Source of the DNA: Zoogloea sp. 1C4
GTDB taxonomy: Bacteria; Pseudomonadota; Gammaproteobacteria; Burkholderiales; Rhodocyclaceae
Direction of reading: 5' to 3'
Length of the DNA: 64,000 nucleotides
Assembly: GCF_009469605.1 (NCBI RefSeq)
Contig: NZ_SSXU01000020.1
Coordinates: forward strand, 1-64,000
Shown: in pieces, positions 48,009 through 58,771 of the stretch
How the letters are laid out: every line of letters begins with the position of its first letter
How positions within the stretch are numbered: position 1 is the stretch's first letter
Position numbers and translations under genes: made by a program
Notes under the pieces: model-generated
Seen by the model: the letters and a program-made list of their open reading frames with translations, nothing else
Told to the model about the DNA's origin: nothing
The model's database searches: none

Positions 48009-48929
48009 TCAGCCCTGGCAGGCCGCGGCCCGCTTCGCCAGCACCGCCCGCGCCACCTTGGAGGCCGGCGGCCGGCCCAGGCGTTCGCTGATCCAGCCTG
48101 CCGTATCGACGAGCTTGTCGAGGTCGATGCCGGTGTGGATGCCGAGGCCGTCCAGCAGATACACCACGTCCTCCGTCGCCACGTTGCCCGACGCGCCCGC
48201 CGCGTAGGGGCAGCCGCCGAGCCCCGCCACCGCCGCGTCGAACACCGCCACGCCGGCTTCCAGCGACGCGTAGATGTTGGCCACCGCCTGGCCGTAGGTG
48301 TCGTGGTAGTGGCCGGCGAGCTTTTCAACCGGCACGCGGCGGGCCACCACGTCCAGCATCTGCCGTGTCTTGCCCGGAGTGCCGACGCCGATGGTGTCGC
48401 CCAGGCTCACCTCGTAGCAGCCCATCTGGTAGAGCGTGGCGGCGACATCGGCGACGGCCTGGGGATCGACTTCGCCCTCGTAGGGGCAGCCCAGCACGCA
48501 CGATACGTAGCCGCGCACCTTCACCCCCGCCGCCTGGGCTGCGGCCATCACCGGCTCGAAGCGCTTGAGGGATTCGGCGATGCGGCAGTTGATGTTCTTG
48601 CGGCTGAAGGATTCGGACGCGGCGCCGAACACCGCCACCTCCGTCGCTCCCACCGCCAGCGCCGCCTCGAAGCCCTGCAGGTTGGGGGTGAGCACCGGGT
48701 AATCCACGCCCGGCAGGCGCTGGATGCGGCGCATCACCTCGGCGTTGTCGCCCATCTGCGGCACCCACTTGGGCGACACGAAGGATGTGGCTTCGATGGC
48801 GGGCAGGCCGGCGGCACCGAGCCGGGCGATCAGCTCGACCTTGGTTTCGGTACTGACCACCTGCTTTTCGTTCTGCAGGCCGTCGCGGGGGCCCATCTCG
48901 ACGAGGCGGACATGGGTGGGGAGGGTCAT
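48009..48929 (-). CDS. liuE: Hydroxymethylglutaryl-CoA lyase
   Basis: A 306-residue TIM-barrel enzyme splitting HMG-CoA to acetoacetate and acetyl-CoA, the last step of leucine breakdown. The N-terminus [12 protein letters not shown] carries the divalent-metal Asp, and the C-terminal [19 protein letters not shown] carries the catalytic Cys. It is the distal gene of the minus-strand liu operon, 13 bp after the acyl-CoA synthetase. Confidence 0.94.
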   Translation of the reverse strand: MTLPTHVRLVEMGPRDGLQNEKQVVSTETKVELIARLGAAGLPAIEATSFVSPKWVPQMGDNAEVMRRIQRLPGVDYPVLTPNLQGFEAALAVGATEVAVFGAASESFSRKNINCRIAESLKRFEPVMAAAQAAGVKVRGYVSCVLGCPYEGEVDPQAVADVAATLYQMGCYEVSLGDTIGVGTPGKTRQMLDVVARRVPVEKLAGHYHDTYGQAVANIYASLEAGVAVFDAAVAGLGGCPYAAGASGNVATEDVVYLLDGLGIHTGIDLDKLVDTAGWISERLGRPPASKVARAVLAKRAAACQG

Positions 48930-48942
48930 CGTGGGTGCTCCG

Positions 48943-50634
48943 TCAGGCGGTCGCGGCTTCCTGGAGGCCGAGGGTCTGCTTCATCTTCTCGCGGATCTGG
49001 AACTTCTGGATCTTGCCGGTCACCGTCATCGGGAAGCTGTCCACAAAGCTGATGTAGCGCGGGATCTTGTAGTGGGCGATCTGGCCCTGGCAGAAGGCGC
49101 GCACCTCGTCCTCGGTGAGGCGCTGCCCTTCGCGCACGATGATCCAGGCGCACAGCTCCTCGCCGTATTTCTTGTCGGGCACGCCCACCACCTGCACGTC
49201 GAGCACCTTGGGGTGGCGGTAGAGGAATTCCTCGATCTCCCGCGGGTAGATGTTCTCGCCGCCGCGGATCACCATGTCCTTGATGCGCCCGACGATGTTG
49301 CAGAAGCCCTCCTCGTCGATGGTGGCGATGTCGCCGGTGTGCATCCAGCCGGCCTTGTCGATTGCCTCGGCCGTCTTGGCCTCGTCGCCCCAGTAGCCGA
49401 GCATCACCGAATAGCCGCGGGTGCACAGCTCGCCCGGGGTGCCGGGGGGTACGATGCGGCCTTCGTTGTCGACGATCTTCACCTCGCAGTGGGGCTGCAC
49501 GCGGCCCACGGTGGACACGCGGCGCTCGATGGGGTCGTCGGTGCCGCTCTGGAAGCTCACCGGCGAGGTCTCGGTCATGCCGTAGGCGATGGTCACCTCG
49601 CCCATGTTCATCTTGTCGATGACGCGCTTCATCACCTCGATGGGGCACGGGCTGCCGGCCATGATGCCGGTGCGCAGGCTCGACAGATCGAAGCGCGCGA
49701 ACTCCGGGTGATCCAGTTGGGCGATGAACATCGTGGGCACGCCGTAGCTGGCGGTGCACTTTTCTTCGGCCACGGCCTCGAGCACGGCCAGGGGCTCGAA
49801 GGCCTCGGCGGGATAGACCATGGTCGCGCCGTGGGTCAGGCAGCCCAGATTGCCCATCACCATGCCGAAGCAGTGGTACAGCGGCACCGGGATGCACACC
49901 CGGTCGCCGGGCACCAGGCGGATCGCCTCGCCCACGAAGAAACCGTTGTTGAGGATGTTGTGGTGGGAGAGCGTGGCGCCCTTGAGGTTGCCGGTGGTGC
50001 CGGAGGTGAACTGGATGTTGATCGGGTCGTCGAACTGCAGCCCCTCGCCGAGTTCTTCCAGCTCGCCCAGCTCGTCGCGGCCGGGGCTGACGAACAGGTC
50101 GTCGAAGTTGAGCATGCCGGCGCTGTGCTCGGCACCCAGGCGGATCACGATCTCCAGGCTGGGCAGCTTGTGGGCGCGCAGCAGGCCGGCCTCGCAGTGG
50201 GAGAGCTCCGGCGCCAGATCGGCGAGCATCGTCAGGTAATCGCTGCTCTTGAAGCTGGGCGACAGGATCAGCGCCCGGCAGCCCACCTTGTTGAGGGCGT
50301 ATTCGAGCTCGCTGCGGCGGTAGGCCGGGTTGATGTTGACCAGCACCAGCCCCGCCTTGGCGGTGGCGAACTGGGTCAGCGCCCACTCCACGTTGTTCTG
50401 GGACCAGATGCCGATCCGCTCACCGGGCGCGAGGCCCAGCCGGCGCAGGCCGCAGGCCAGGGCATCCACCTTCTGGCGCAGCTCACCGTAGGTCAGGCGC
50501 ACCTTCTGATGCCGCACCACCAGCGCCTCGCGGCTGCTGTGGCGGGCACAGGCTTCATCAAAGTAACGGCCGATGGTCTGGCCGATCAGGGGCTTGTCCG
50601 ACGCGCCGTGGACGTAGCTCAATCGATTGCTCAT
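48943..50634 (-). CDS. Acyl-CoA synthetase (AMP-binding)
   Basis: A 563-residue ligase of the ANL superfamily. The P-loop is [16 protein letters not shown] (near 195), then YGMTETSP (near 355), [12 protein letters not shown] (near 430) and the catalytic Lys in [11 protein letters not shown] (near 545). In liu-type operons this enzyme probably activates isovalerate or related branched acids, or acetoacetate, to CoA thioesters. The ATG at 50634 has a GAGGAGA ribosome site. It is separated from liuD by 685 bp. Confidence 0.92.
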   Translation of the reverse strand: MSNRLSYVHGASDKPLIGQTIGRYFDEACARHSSREALVVRHQKVRLTYGELRQKVDALACGLRRLGLAPGERIGIWSQNNVEWALTQFATAKAGLVLVNINPAYRRSELEYALNKVGCRALILSPSFKSSDYLTMLADLAPELSHCEAGLLRAHKLPSLEIVIRLGAEHSAGMLNFDDLFVSPGRDELGELEELGEGLQFDDPINIQFTSGTTGNLKGATLSHHNILNNGFFVGEAIRLVPGDRVCIPVPLYHCFGMVMGNLGCLTHGATMVYPAEAFEPLAVLEAVAEEKCTASYGVPTMFIAQLDHPEFARFDLSSLRTGIMAGSPCPIEVMKRVIDKMNMGEVTIAYGMTETSPVSFQSGTDDPIERRVSTVGRVQPHCEVKIVDNEGRIVPPGTPGELCTRGYSVMLGYWGDEAKTAEAIDKAGWMHTGDIATIDEEGFCNIVGRIKDMVIRGGENIYPREIEEFLYRHPKVLDVQVVGVPDKKYGEELCAWIIVREGQRLTEDEVRAFCQGQIAHYKIPRYISFVDSFPMTVTGKIQKFQIREKMKQTLGLQEAATA

Positions 50635-50690
50635 GTGTCTCCTCACACCCGATACTCGGTTTGCACCTGCCAGCTGTACCGCTGGTACTT

Positions 50691-50760
50691 GTAGGTCGGA
50701 CTTCAGTCCGACAACCGTTGCCGGATTAGAGCGTGGTTGTCGGACTGAAGTCCGACCTAC
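50691..50760. repeat. Inverted pair of REP elements, family A
   Basis: Two perfect inverted copies of a 26-base element (GTAGGT plus core GTCGGACTTCAGTCCGAC plus AACC) face each other across 18 bp, about 60 bp upstream of the acyl-CoA synthetase start. Each core is itself a near-palindrome. This is typical REP/BIME structure mobilised by RAYT transposases, though no RAYT gene is in the window. Confidence 0.85.
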
Positions 50761-50883
50761 ATGCCCGATCTGCCGATCTCTGCAAGCACCAGCCTTGGCA
50801 GGTGCGGCTTGGCGAACGTCCGTCTTCGCGGCTCATCCGCCCGATCCGACTGCAGCAAAGTGCTGCAATCCCTTACAAAAGAA

Positions 50884-51306
50884 CCTGTGCTGCAACGCCC
50901 GATGGCGCAAAGGCCTGGCACAAGGCCTTGCGATCCGGGTTCTGCGCTGTGCGGGCGGAGCAGAAAGCCTCGCCTTCACGCTTTTCAGCCAGCCCCGCCC
51001 GCCCGAAAGCCTTGCGGGCGAAGCCTGATGCTTCGGTCGCAAAGCGCGAAACCCTGCGATCCGGGCAATAAACCTTGCGCTTGCAGCCCGCAGCCTTGCA
51101 CGCAAGGTAAAAAGCCTCGCCGCCTATGCCCAAAGCCTCGGGGGGCAAGGCTCAACGCCTTGCGACCGTCCCGAAAAACCTCGCAACCCCGGCTCATACC
51201 CTTGCGGTGCAAGGCTTTGAAGCTTGCGGCCGAGGTTTTGGATTCTGCGGTGCAAGGCCCAAAGCCTTGCTATCAAGGCCGCGGGCCTTGCAGCATCTGC
51301 CGCAGG
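50884..51306. repeat. Degenerate tandem repeat array, period 21 bp (array 3)
   Basis: About 20 units lie between the acyl-CoA synthetase and liuD genes. Clear starts: 50926, 50947, 50968, 50989, 51010, 51031, 51052, 51073, 51094, 51115, 51136, 51158, 51179, 51200, 51222, 51243, 51265 and 51286, with two weaker ones at 50884 and 50905. The mean spacing is 21.2 bp. Consensus is about CCTTGCGGnCnAnGCCCnAAAG: the CCTTGC head and AAAG tail are best kept, the middle is very variable. Chance frames on both strands read as seven-residue repeats (KPC..., QGF...), but they lack ribosome sites. Confidence 0.8.
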
Positions 51307-51319
51307 GCCCGCGGGAGGA

Positions 51320-53320
51320 TCACGCCGCCACCTCGAACTCCACCAGCTCCGCCCCGTCGCCCACCTGATCGCCCACCGCGAAGCGGAAGGCCTTGACCGT
51401 GCCGGCGGCCGGCGCGGTGATCGTGTGCTCCATCTTCATGGCTTCGAGGATCAAGAGCGGCGCGCCCTTCTCGACCGTTGCGCCTTCGGCCGCCACCAGC
51501 GCGATGACCTTGCCGGGCATCGGGGCCAGCAGGCCGCCTTCGGCACCGCCGCCCTCGCCGCCGTGGTGCAGCGGGTCCACCGCCGCAAACTGCCACGCCC
51601 GGCCCTGGCCAAACACGTGACGGCGCTCGCCGGCAACGATCACCGTGGCGGTGGTGCGCAGGCCGTCGAACTCGGCCCGCAGCAGACCACGGGGGTTTAG
51701 GGTGCCGGAGATGTGGCTCACGCGGCCGTCCAGGGCCACATCAAAGCTGTTGCCGCGATGGGTGATGGTGAGGTGCTTTTCCACCTCGCCCAGACGGTAG
51801 ATCTTGCTGCGGCTGGGTGACGAATTCACGCGCCAGCCGTCGCGCCGGTGCCAGGGCGAATCGGGTTCGCAGTGGCGGGCAGCCAGGCCCTGGGCGTGCT
51901 CGCGTTCGCGCAGCAGATCGGCCAGGGCCACGGCCAGCCAGGCTTCCCGGGCGGGCTCGACCTGCTCGGGGAAGAGGTAATCCTTCTCGCGCTCGATGAG
52001 GCCGGTGTCGAGATCGGCGTTGGCAAAGGCCGGGCAGGCGGTGAGGCGCGACAGGAACTCGATGTTGTTGGCGACGCCCACCACCCGGTACTCGGCCAGG
52101 GCCTGGAGCATGCGAGCCAGGGCGCGGTCGCGGTTCACGTCCCACACGATGAGCTTGGCGATCATCGGGTCGTAGAAGGGGCTGATCTCGTCGCCCTCCT
52201 CCACGCCGGTATCCACGCGCACGTGCAGGTTCTCTTCGGGCGGCGACAGGTGCGCCAGCCGGCCGGTGGAAGGCAGGAAGCCCTTGGCCGGGTCTTCGGC
52301 GTAGATGCGCGCCTCGAGTGCGTGGCCGTTGATGGCCAGTTGCTCCTGGGCCAGCGGCAGCGGCTCGCCGGAGGCCACGCGGAGCTGCCACTCCACCAGA
52401 TCGAGCCCGGTGATCATCTCGGTGACCGGGTGCTCCACCTGCAGGCGGGTGTTCATCTCCATGAAGTAGAAGGTGCCGTCCTGGTTGGCGATGAACTCCA
52501 CCGTGCCGGCACCCACGTAGCCCACGGCCTTGGCGGCATCCACCGCGGCCTTGCCCATCGCGGCGCGGCGCTCGGCCGTCATGCCGGGGGCTGGCGCTTC
52601 TTCGAGCACCTTTTGGTGGCGGCGCTGCACCGAGCAGTCGCGCTCGAACAGATACACCACGTTGCCGAAGGTGTCGCCGAACACCTGAATCTCGATGTGG
52701 CGCGGGCGGGTGAGGTATTTCTCGACCAGCACGTGGTCGTCGCCAAAGCTCGACGCCGCCTCGCGCTTGCAGGAGGCCAGCGCATCGATGAAGTCCTCGC
52801 TCTTCTCGACAAGGCGCATGCCCTTGCCGCCACCGCCGGCCGCGGCCTTGATGAGCACCGGGTAGCCGATGGCGTCGGCCTGCACGTTGAGGAAGGCCGG
52901 CTCCTGGTTGTCGCCGTGGTAGCCGGGGGTGAGCGGCACCTGGGCCTTCTCCATCAGCTTCTTGGCTTCGGACTTGGAGCCCATCGCCCGGATCGCCGAC
53001 ACCGGCGGGCCAATGAAGACGATGCCGGCGGCGTCGCAGGCGTGGCAGAACTCTTCGTTCTCAGACAGGAAACCGTAGCCCGGGTGGATCGCCTCGGCGC
53101 CGGTCTGCTTGGCTGCCGCGATGATCTTGTCGATGACGAGATAGCTCTCCCGGGCCGCGGCCGGGCCGATATGCACGGCCTCGTCGGCCAGGCGCACGTG
53201 GCGGGCGCCGGCGTCGGCGTCGGAATACACCGCGACGGTCTTGATGCCGAGGCGCCGCGCCGTCTTGATGACGCGGCAAGCGATCTCCCCGCGGTTCGCA
53301 ATCAGGATCTTGTTGAACAT
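51320..53320 (-). CDS. liuD: Methylcrotonoyl-CoA carboxylase biotin subunit (alpha)
   Basis: A 666-residue biotin carboxylase plus biotin carrier protein. The N-terminus is FNKILIANRGEIACRVI, with ATP-grasp Gly loop KAAAGGGGKGMR near 160 and EMNTRLQVEHPVTE near 290. The biotinyl Lys lies in ILEAMKMEHT near 628. With LiuB it carboxylates 3-methylcrotonyl-CoA in leucine catabolism. The stop lies 13 bases beyond repeat array 3. Confidence 0.94.
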   Translation of the reverse strand: MFNKILIANRGEIACRVIKTARRLGIKTVAVYSDADAGARHVRLADEAVHIGPAAARESYLVIDKIIAAAKQTGAEAIHPGYGFLSENEEFCHACDAAGIVFIGPPVSAIRAMGSKSEAKKLMEKAQVPLTPGYHGDNQEPAFLNVQADAIGYPVLIKAAAGGGGKGMRLVEKSEDFIDALASCKREAASSFGDDHVLVEKYLTRPRHIEIQVFGDTFGNVVYLFERDCSVQRRHQKVLEEAPAPGMTAERRAAMGKAAVDAAKAVGYVGAGTVEFIANQDGTFYFMEMNTRLQVEHPVTEMITGLDLVEWQLRVASGEPLPLAQEQLAINGHALEARIYAEDPAKGFLPSTGRLAHLSPPEENLHVRVDTGVEEGDEISPFYDPMIAKLIVWDVNRDRALARMLQALAEYRVVGVANNIEFLSRLTACPAFANADLDTGLIEREKDYLFPEQVEPAREAWLAVALADLLREREHAQGLAARHCEPDSPWHRRDGWRVNSSPSRSKIYRLGEVEKHLTITHRGNSFDVALDGRVSHISGTLNPRGLLRAEFDGLRTTATVIVAGERRHVFGQGRAWQFAAVDPLHHGGEGGGAEGGLLAPMPGKVIALVAAEGATVEKGAPLLILEAMKMEHTITAPAAGTVKAFRFAVGDQVGDGAELVEFEVAA

Positions 53321-53368
53321 GCTTGTCTCCCCCGCCCCGGCACACGCGTGCCCGAAGCTGCTGATTCT

Positions 53369-53391
53369 GTAGGTCGGACTTCAGTCCGACA
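53369..53391. repeat. Single REP element, family A
   Basis: One copy of GTAGG plus the GTCGGACTTCAGTCCGAC core, 49 bp upstream of the liuD start, same orientation as the left copy at 50691. Confidence 0.8.
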
Positions 53392-53424
53392 TCTGTGTGT
53401 GTCTCGTTTGCTGCGGCAAGTTTC

Positions 53425-53606
53425 GTAGGTCGGGTTAGCGCAGCGTAACCCGACGCCCCAAGCACGCCATCGACGCGCTATCGTTTCCAGTTGCAGCCTT
53501 TTCACTCCACCCCGTCGTCCTCCGGCCGCCGTCAGACGACCTGACAGCGAGGTGTGGTCGGGGCCGATCCCTCGATGTCGGGTTACGCTGCGCTAACCCG
53601 ACCTAC
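53425..53606. repeat. Inverted pair of REP elements, family B
   Basis: GTAGGTCGGGTTA-N8-TAACCCGAC at 53425-53454 and its inverted copy at 53577-53606 enclose 122 bp. They fill the 300-bp gap between liuD and liuC together with the family A element. The family B core is a widely seen REP type in beta- and gammaproteobacteria. No gene is seen in the gap. Confidence 0.85.
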
Positions 53607-53620
53607 CTCAAGTTGCGAAT

Positions 53621-54409
53621 TCAGTTCGGCACCCACGCCGCCGGGCGTTTGTCGAGGAAGGCGGCGAGGCCCTCCTTTGCCTCTGGCGTGGCGCGCAGCT
53701 CGGCGATGCGGCGGGCGGTGTCTTCCACCACGGCGTCGCTCACCGGCTGGTCGGCCACGGCGCGGATCAGATCCTTGGCGGCTGCCTGGGATTTCGGCCC
53801 GCCCTGCATCAGTGCGGCGACGATCGCCGCCACCTTGGCGTCGAGCTCTTCCGGCGCGACGACTTCGTGGGCGAGGCCCAGCGCCTTGGCCTCGGCCGCG
53901 GAGATCCGCTCGGCGGTCTGGAAATAACGCCCAGCCTGACGGGCGCCGATGGCGCGCAGCACGTACGGGCTGATGGCCGACGGGATGATCCCGAACTTCA
54001 CTTCGGAGGTGGCGAAGCTCGCCGCCGTGGAGGCCACGCAGATGTCGCAGGCCGACGCCAGCCCCATCCCGCCACCCAGCGCTGCGCCCTGCACCCGGGC
54101 GATGGTCGGCTTGGTGAGTTCGGCCAGGGCCCGCAGCATCCCGGCCAGCTTGCGGGCATCGGCGAGGTTTGCTTCCACCGACGCATCCGCCGCGCGGCGC
54201 ATCCAGTTGAGGTCGGCGCCGGCCGAAAAGCTCTTGCCCCGCCCGGCGAGCACCACCACGCGCACCGTGTCGTCGGCGTCGAGCTGCCGGCAGGCGTCGG
54301 TGAGTTCGGCGATCAACGCCTCGTTGAAGGCGTTATGGACATCCGGACGGTTCATCCAGATGGTGGCGATGCCGCCGTCGCGGATAATTTCGAGGGTTTC
54401 GAAGTGCAT
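53621..54409 (-). CDS. liuC: Methylglutaconyl-CoA hydratase
   Basis: A 262-residue crotonase-family enzyme. The oxyanion-hole segments are FSAGADLNWM (near 60) and ALGGGMGLASACDI (near 110), and the catalytic Glu is expected in SEVKFGIIP (near 138). Operon position between the two methylcrotonoyl-CoA carboxylase subunit genes identifies it as the hydratase that makes HMG-CoA. Confidence 0.92.
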   Translation of the reverse strand: MHFETLEIIRDGGIATIWMNRPDVHNAFNEALIAELTDACRQLDADDTVRVVVLAGRGKSFSAGADLNWMRRAADASVEANLADARKLAGMLRALAELTKPTIARVQGAALGGGMGLASACDICVASTAASFATSEVKFGIIPSAISPYVLRAIGARQAGRYFQTAERISAAEAKALGLAHEVVAPEELDAKVAAIVAALMQGGPKSQAAAKDLIRAVADQPVSDAVVEDTARRIAELRATPEAKEGLAAFLDKRPAAWVPN

Positions 54410-54462
54410 TTGTGCGCAATCTCCGGTGGGTCGCAGCAGTTCGAGGTCGTTGTGGTCGGACT

Positions 54463-54531
54463 GTAGGTCGGACTTCAGTCCGACATCGCGGATGAAACAG
54501 GCACAAGTTGTCGGACTGAAGTCCGACCTAC
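54463..54531. repeat. Inverted pair of REP elements, family A
   Basis: GTAGG plus core at 54463-54484 and the inverted copy at 54510-54531, 25 bp apart, in the 138-bp gap between liuC and liuB. A partial extra copy (GTGGTCGGACTG) begins at 54452. Confidence 0.85.
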
Positions 54532-54547
54532 AGGACCGACCTGCTTG

Positions 54548-56155
<1,608 letters not shown>

Positions 56156-56169
56156 GGGGGCTTCCTTGC

Positions 56170-57342
56170 TCAGGCCGTCTCGGAGAACAGTTCGCGACCA
56201 ATCAGCATGCGGCGGATCTCGCTGGTGCCGGCGCCGATCTCGTAGAGCTTGGCGTCGCGCCACAGGCGGCCGGTGGCGTATTCGTTGGTGTAGCCCACGC
56301 CGCCGAGGGTCTGGATCGCCTCGCCGGCCATCCAGGTGGCCTTCTCGGCGGAGTACAGGATCGCGCCAGCGGCATCCTTGCGCAGGGTGCGGGCGTGGTC
56401 GGTGCGGTCACAGGCCTGGCCGAGGGCATACACGTAGGCCCGGTTGGCCATCCAGGTGGAGTACATGTCGGCCACCTTGCCCTGCATCAGCTGGAACTCG
56501 CCGATGCTCTGGCCAAACTGCTTGCGGTCGTGGAGGTAGGGCACCACCACGTCCATGCACGCCGCCATGATGCCCAGCGGGCCGCCGCACAGCACGGCGC
56601 GTTCGTAGTCGAGGCCGCTCATCAGCACCTTGGTGCCGTTGCCCACGCCGCCCAGCACGTTCTCTTCGGGCACTTCACAGTCGTCGAAGAACAGCGGGTA
56701 GGTGTTGGAGCCGCGCATGCCCAGCTTGTCCAGGTGCGAGCCGTGGGTGAAGCCCTTGAAGCCCTTCTCGACGATGAAGGCGGTCATCCCTTTGGCGCCG
56801 GCTTCGATGTCGGTCTTGGCGTACACCACCAGGGTGTCGGCGTCGCCGCCGTTGGTGATCCACATCTTGGAGCCGTTGAGCACGTAGCGGTCGCCCCTCT
56901 TGTCGGCGCGCAGCTTCATGCTGACCACGTCGGAGCCGGCGTTGGGCTCGCTCATCGCCAGCGCGCCGATGTGGTCGCCGGAGATCAGCTTGGGCAGGTA
57001 TTTCTGCTTCTGGGCTTCGGTGCCGTTGCGGCGGATCTGGTTGATGCACAGGTTGGAGTGGGCGCCGTACGACAGGCCGACGGAGGCCGAGGCGCGGGAG
57101 ACTTCTTCCAGCGCGATGATGTGGGCGAGGTAGCCCATGTTGGTGCCGCCGTATTCTTCCGGGGCGGTCATCCCGTGCAGGCCCAGGTCACCCAGCTTCT
57201 TCCACAGATCGGCCGGGAAGAGGTTGTCCCGGTCGATCTCGGCCGCGCGGGGCGTGATCTCCTTGGCCGCGAAGGCCTGCACGGTGTCGCGCAGGGCCTC
57301 GATGGTTTCGCCGAGGTGGAAATTCAGGCTGGGGATGTTCAT
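56170..57342 (-). CDS. liuA: Isovaleryl-CoA dehydrogenase
   Basis: A 390-residue FAD acyl-CoA dehydrogenase. [16 protein letters not shown] (near 128) and [11 protein letters not shown] (near 155) contact FAD. The catalytic Glu of this subfamily is expected near [12 protein letters not shown] (about 245), as in human IVD, and [19 protein letters not shown] closes the protein. First gene of the liu operon, with GGAGAC just upstream of the ATG. Confidence 0.95.
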   Translation of the reverse strand: MNIPSLNFHLGETIEALRDTVQAFAAKEITPRAAEIDRDNLFPADLWKKLGDLGLHGMTAPEEYGGTNMGYLAHIIALEEVSRASASVGLSYGAHSNLCINQIRRNGTEAQKQKYLPKLISGDHIGALAMSEPNAGSDVVSMKLRADKRGDRYVLNGSKMWITNGGDADTLVVYAKTDIEAGAKGMTAFIVEKGFKGFTHGSHLDKLGMRGSNTYPLFFDDCEVPEENVLGGVGNGTKVLMSGLDYERAVLCGGPLGIMAACMDVVVPYLHDRKQFGQSIGEFQLMQGKVADMYSTWMANRAYVYALGQACDRTDHARTLRKDAAGAILYSAEKATWMAGEAIQTLGGVGYTNEYATGRLWRDAKLYEIGAGTSEIRRMLIGRELFSETA

Positions 57343-57492
57343 GGGTTGTCTCCTCCGGTTTGTTCTGGGCCGAATCGTGTGCAATGCACCGTTCGAGTGC
57401 CCCGCAGCGTACGTGGTCAGCGGTGGCTGCGGGCGCCATCGTGGTTGCAAATCGTGCCACGCGATCATCTCAAGCGGTAAGATTTCGCCACC
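57343..57492. promoter_or_regulatory. Divergent control region of the liu operon and AraC gene
   Basis: 150 bp between liuA and the regulator. It contains the palindrome GTGCAATGCAC (57379-57389) and a wider inverted repeat CGTGG-N12-CCACG (57440-57461). Either may bind the AraC-type regulator. No clear -35/-10 pair was recognised. Confidence 0.45.
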
Positions 57493-58569
57493 ATGACGAT
57501 CCGTACTCCCGACGCTTCACCGCCGTCCCGCCCGGGGCGCGCCGCCACGCCCATCGCCTTCATCCGCGCCATCGTGCTGGCCTACCGCCGGTATGGCATC
57601 GACCCGGCCGGCGCGCTCGCCAGGGCCGACATCGATCCGGCCGCGCTCGACGATCCGGACGCTCGCGTCACCGCCGCCCAGATGGAACTCATTTCCGGCC
57701 ACGCGATGCAGGAGCTCGACGACGAGGCGCTGGGCTGGTTCTCGCGCCGCCTGCCGTGGGGCAGCTACGGCCTGCTGTGCCGGGCCTCGCTGGGTTCGCC
57801 CGATCTGGGCGTGGCGCTCAAACGCTGGTGCCGCCATCACCGGCTGCTCACCGACGACATCGGCCTCGCGCTGGCGGTGGATAAATCCGTCGCCACACTC
57901 ACGATCACCCTCAACCGGCCCCTCGGCGAGATGCACGAGTTCTGCCAGGTCACGCTGCTGCGCTACGTGCTGGGCTACGCCTGCTGGGCGATCGATTCGC
58001 GGATTCCGCTGCTGGAGAGCTGCTTCCCCTTCCACGCGCCGGCCCACGCCGACGCCTATCCACTGATGTTCCCCGGCCCGCTGCGCTTCGATGCCGAGCT
58101 GGCGGCGATCCGCTTCGACGCGCGCTACCTGGATCTGCCGATCCGCCGCGACGAGGCGGCCTTGCGCGCCATGCTCCAGCGCGCCCTGCCCCTCACGGTG
58201 CTGCAATACCGCCGCGACCGCTTGCTGGTGGAAGGCGTGCGCCGCTTCCTGCGTGATCCGGCCAACGGCGCGGCCACTGCCGAGATCGTCGCCGGCAGCC
58301 TCAACGTGTCGGTGCGCACCCTGCACCGGCAACTCAGCGACGAAGGCTCGTCGCTCCAGCAGCTCAAGGACGAAGCCCGTCGCGCCCGGGCGATCGAGCT
58401 CCTCAACCGCAGCCAGCGCTCGATCAAGCAGATCTCGGCGCTGGTGGGTTTTCGCAACGAGAAGAGTTTTGCCCGGGCCTTCCGGGCCTGGACGGGCGTG
58501 CCGCCGCAGACCTTCCGGGAGCGGAAGATTGACGGCGACGCCGATGACAAGGGCAATCCGGGCGAGTGA
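57493..58569 (+). CDS. AraC-family transcriptional regulator
   Basis: A 358-residue regulator with an N-terminal arabinose-binding-like sensor domain (about 20-210: [20 protein letters not shown]) and a C-terminal AraC double helix-turn-helix (about 250-345: [40 protein letters not shown]). Divergent from liuA, it probably activates the liu operon. Classical liu regulators (LiuR) are MerR-type, so this is an alternative control scheme. Confidence 0.88.
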   Translation: MTIRTPDASPPSRPGRAATPIAFIRAIVLAYRRYGIDPAGALARADIDPAALDDPDARVTAAQMELISGHAMQELDDEALGWFSRRLPWGSYGLLCRASLGSPDLGVALKRWCRHHRLLTDDIGLALAVDKSVATLTITLNRPLGEMHEFCQVTLLRYVLGYACWAIDSRIPLLESCFPFHAPAHADAYPLMFPGPLRFDAELAAIRFDARYLDLPIRRDEAALRAMLQRALPLTVLQYRRDRLLVEGVRRFLRDPANGAATAEIVAGSLNVSVRTLHRQLSDEGSSLQQLKDEARRARAIELLNRSQRSIKQISALVGFRNEKSFARAFRAWTGVPPQTFRERKIDGDADDKGNPGE

Positions 58570-58599
58570 GGATCGCCGCGTCACGTCATCCGTGACTTA

Positions 58600-58730
58600 A
58601 TTTACGGTTAATTACATTTGGAATGTTGCACTGCAACCATACGGAGGCGTATGCTTCGCTCTGTCTCCTCCACCCTCTCCTCCTTTGGTGTGGATTTAAC
58701 CCGAGCGGCCCAGGCCCCTCGGGTTTTTCT
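58600..58730 (+). ncRNA. Candidate small RNA or structured 3' UTR
   Basis: Downstream of the AraC gene, an AT-rich patch is followed by a GTTGC-ACT-GCAAC hairpin (58624-58636), a CATACG-GAGG-CGTATG hairpin, and a pyrimidine-rich single-stranded stretch with repeated CTCC/CCTCC (58658-58684) able to pair with ribosome binding sites. A Rho-independent terminator ends the region. No plausible coding frame is present. It could be a separate Hfq-type sRNA or the 3' end of the AraC mRNA. Confidence 0.45.
58697..58730 (+). terminator. Rho-independent terminator
   Basis: TTAACCCGAG and CTCGGGTTTTTC pair around a GC-rich loop, followed by TTTTTCTTTTTC. It ends the AraC gene transcript or the candidate small RNA. 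Confidence 0.88.
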
Positions 58731-58771
58731 TTTTCTGGCGCCGTGCGGGAAAAACCTGCCTCGCGGGCCGA

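Noticed and set aside
50761-51396. 211-residue plus-strand frame with seven-residue KPC/KPR repeats across array 3, and similar QGF-type frames on the minus strand
   Set aside because: The seven-residue pattern is a by-product of the 21-bp DNA repeat. The frames have no ribosome site, run through REP elements and the end of liuD, and 22-bp units break the phase.
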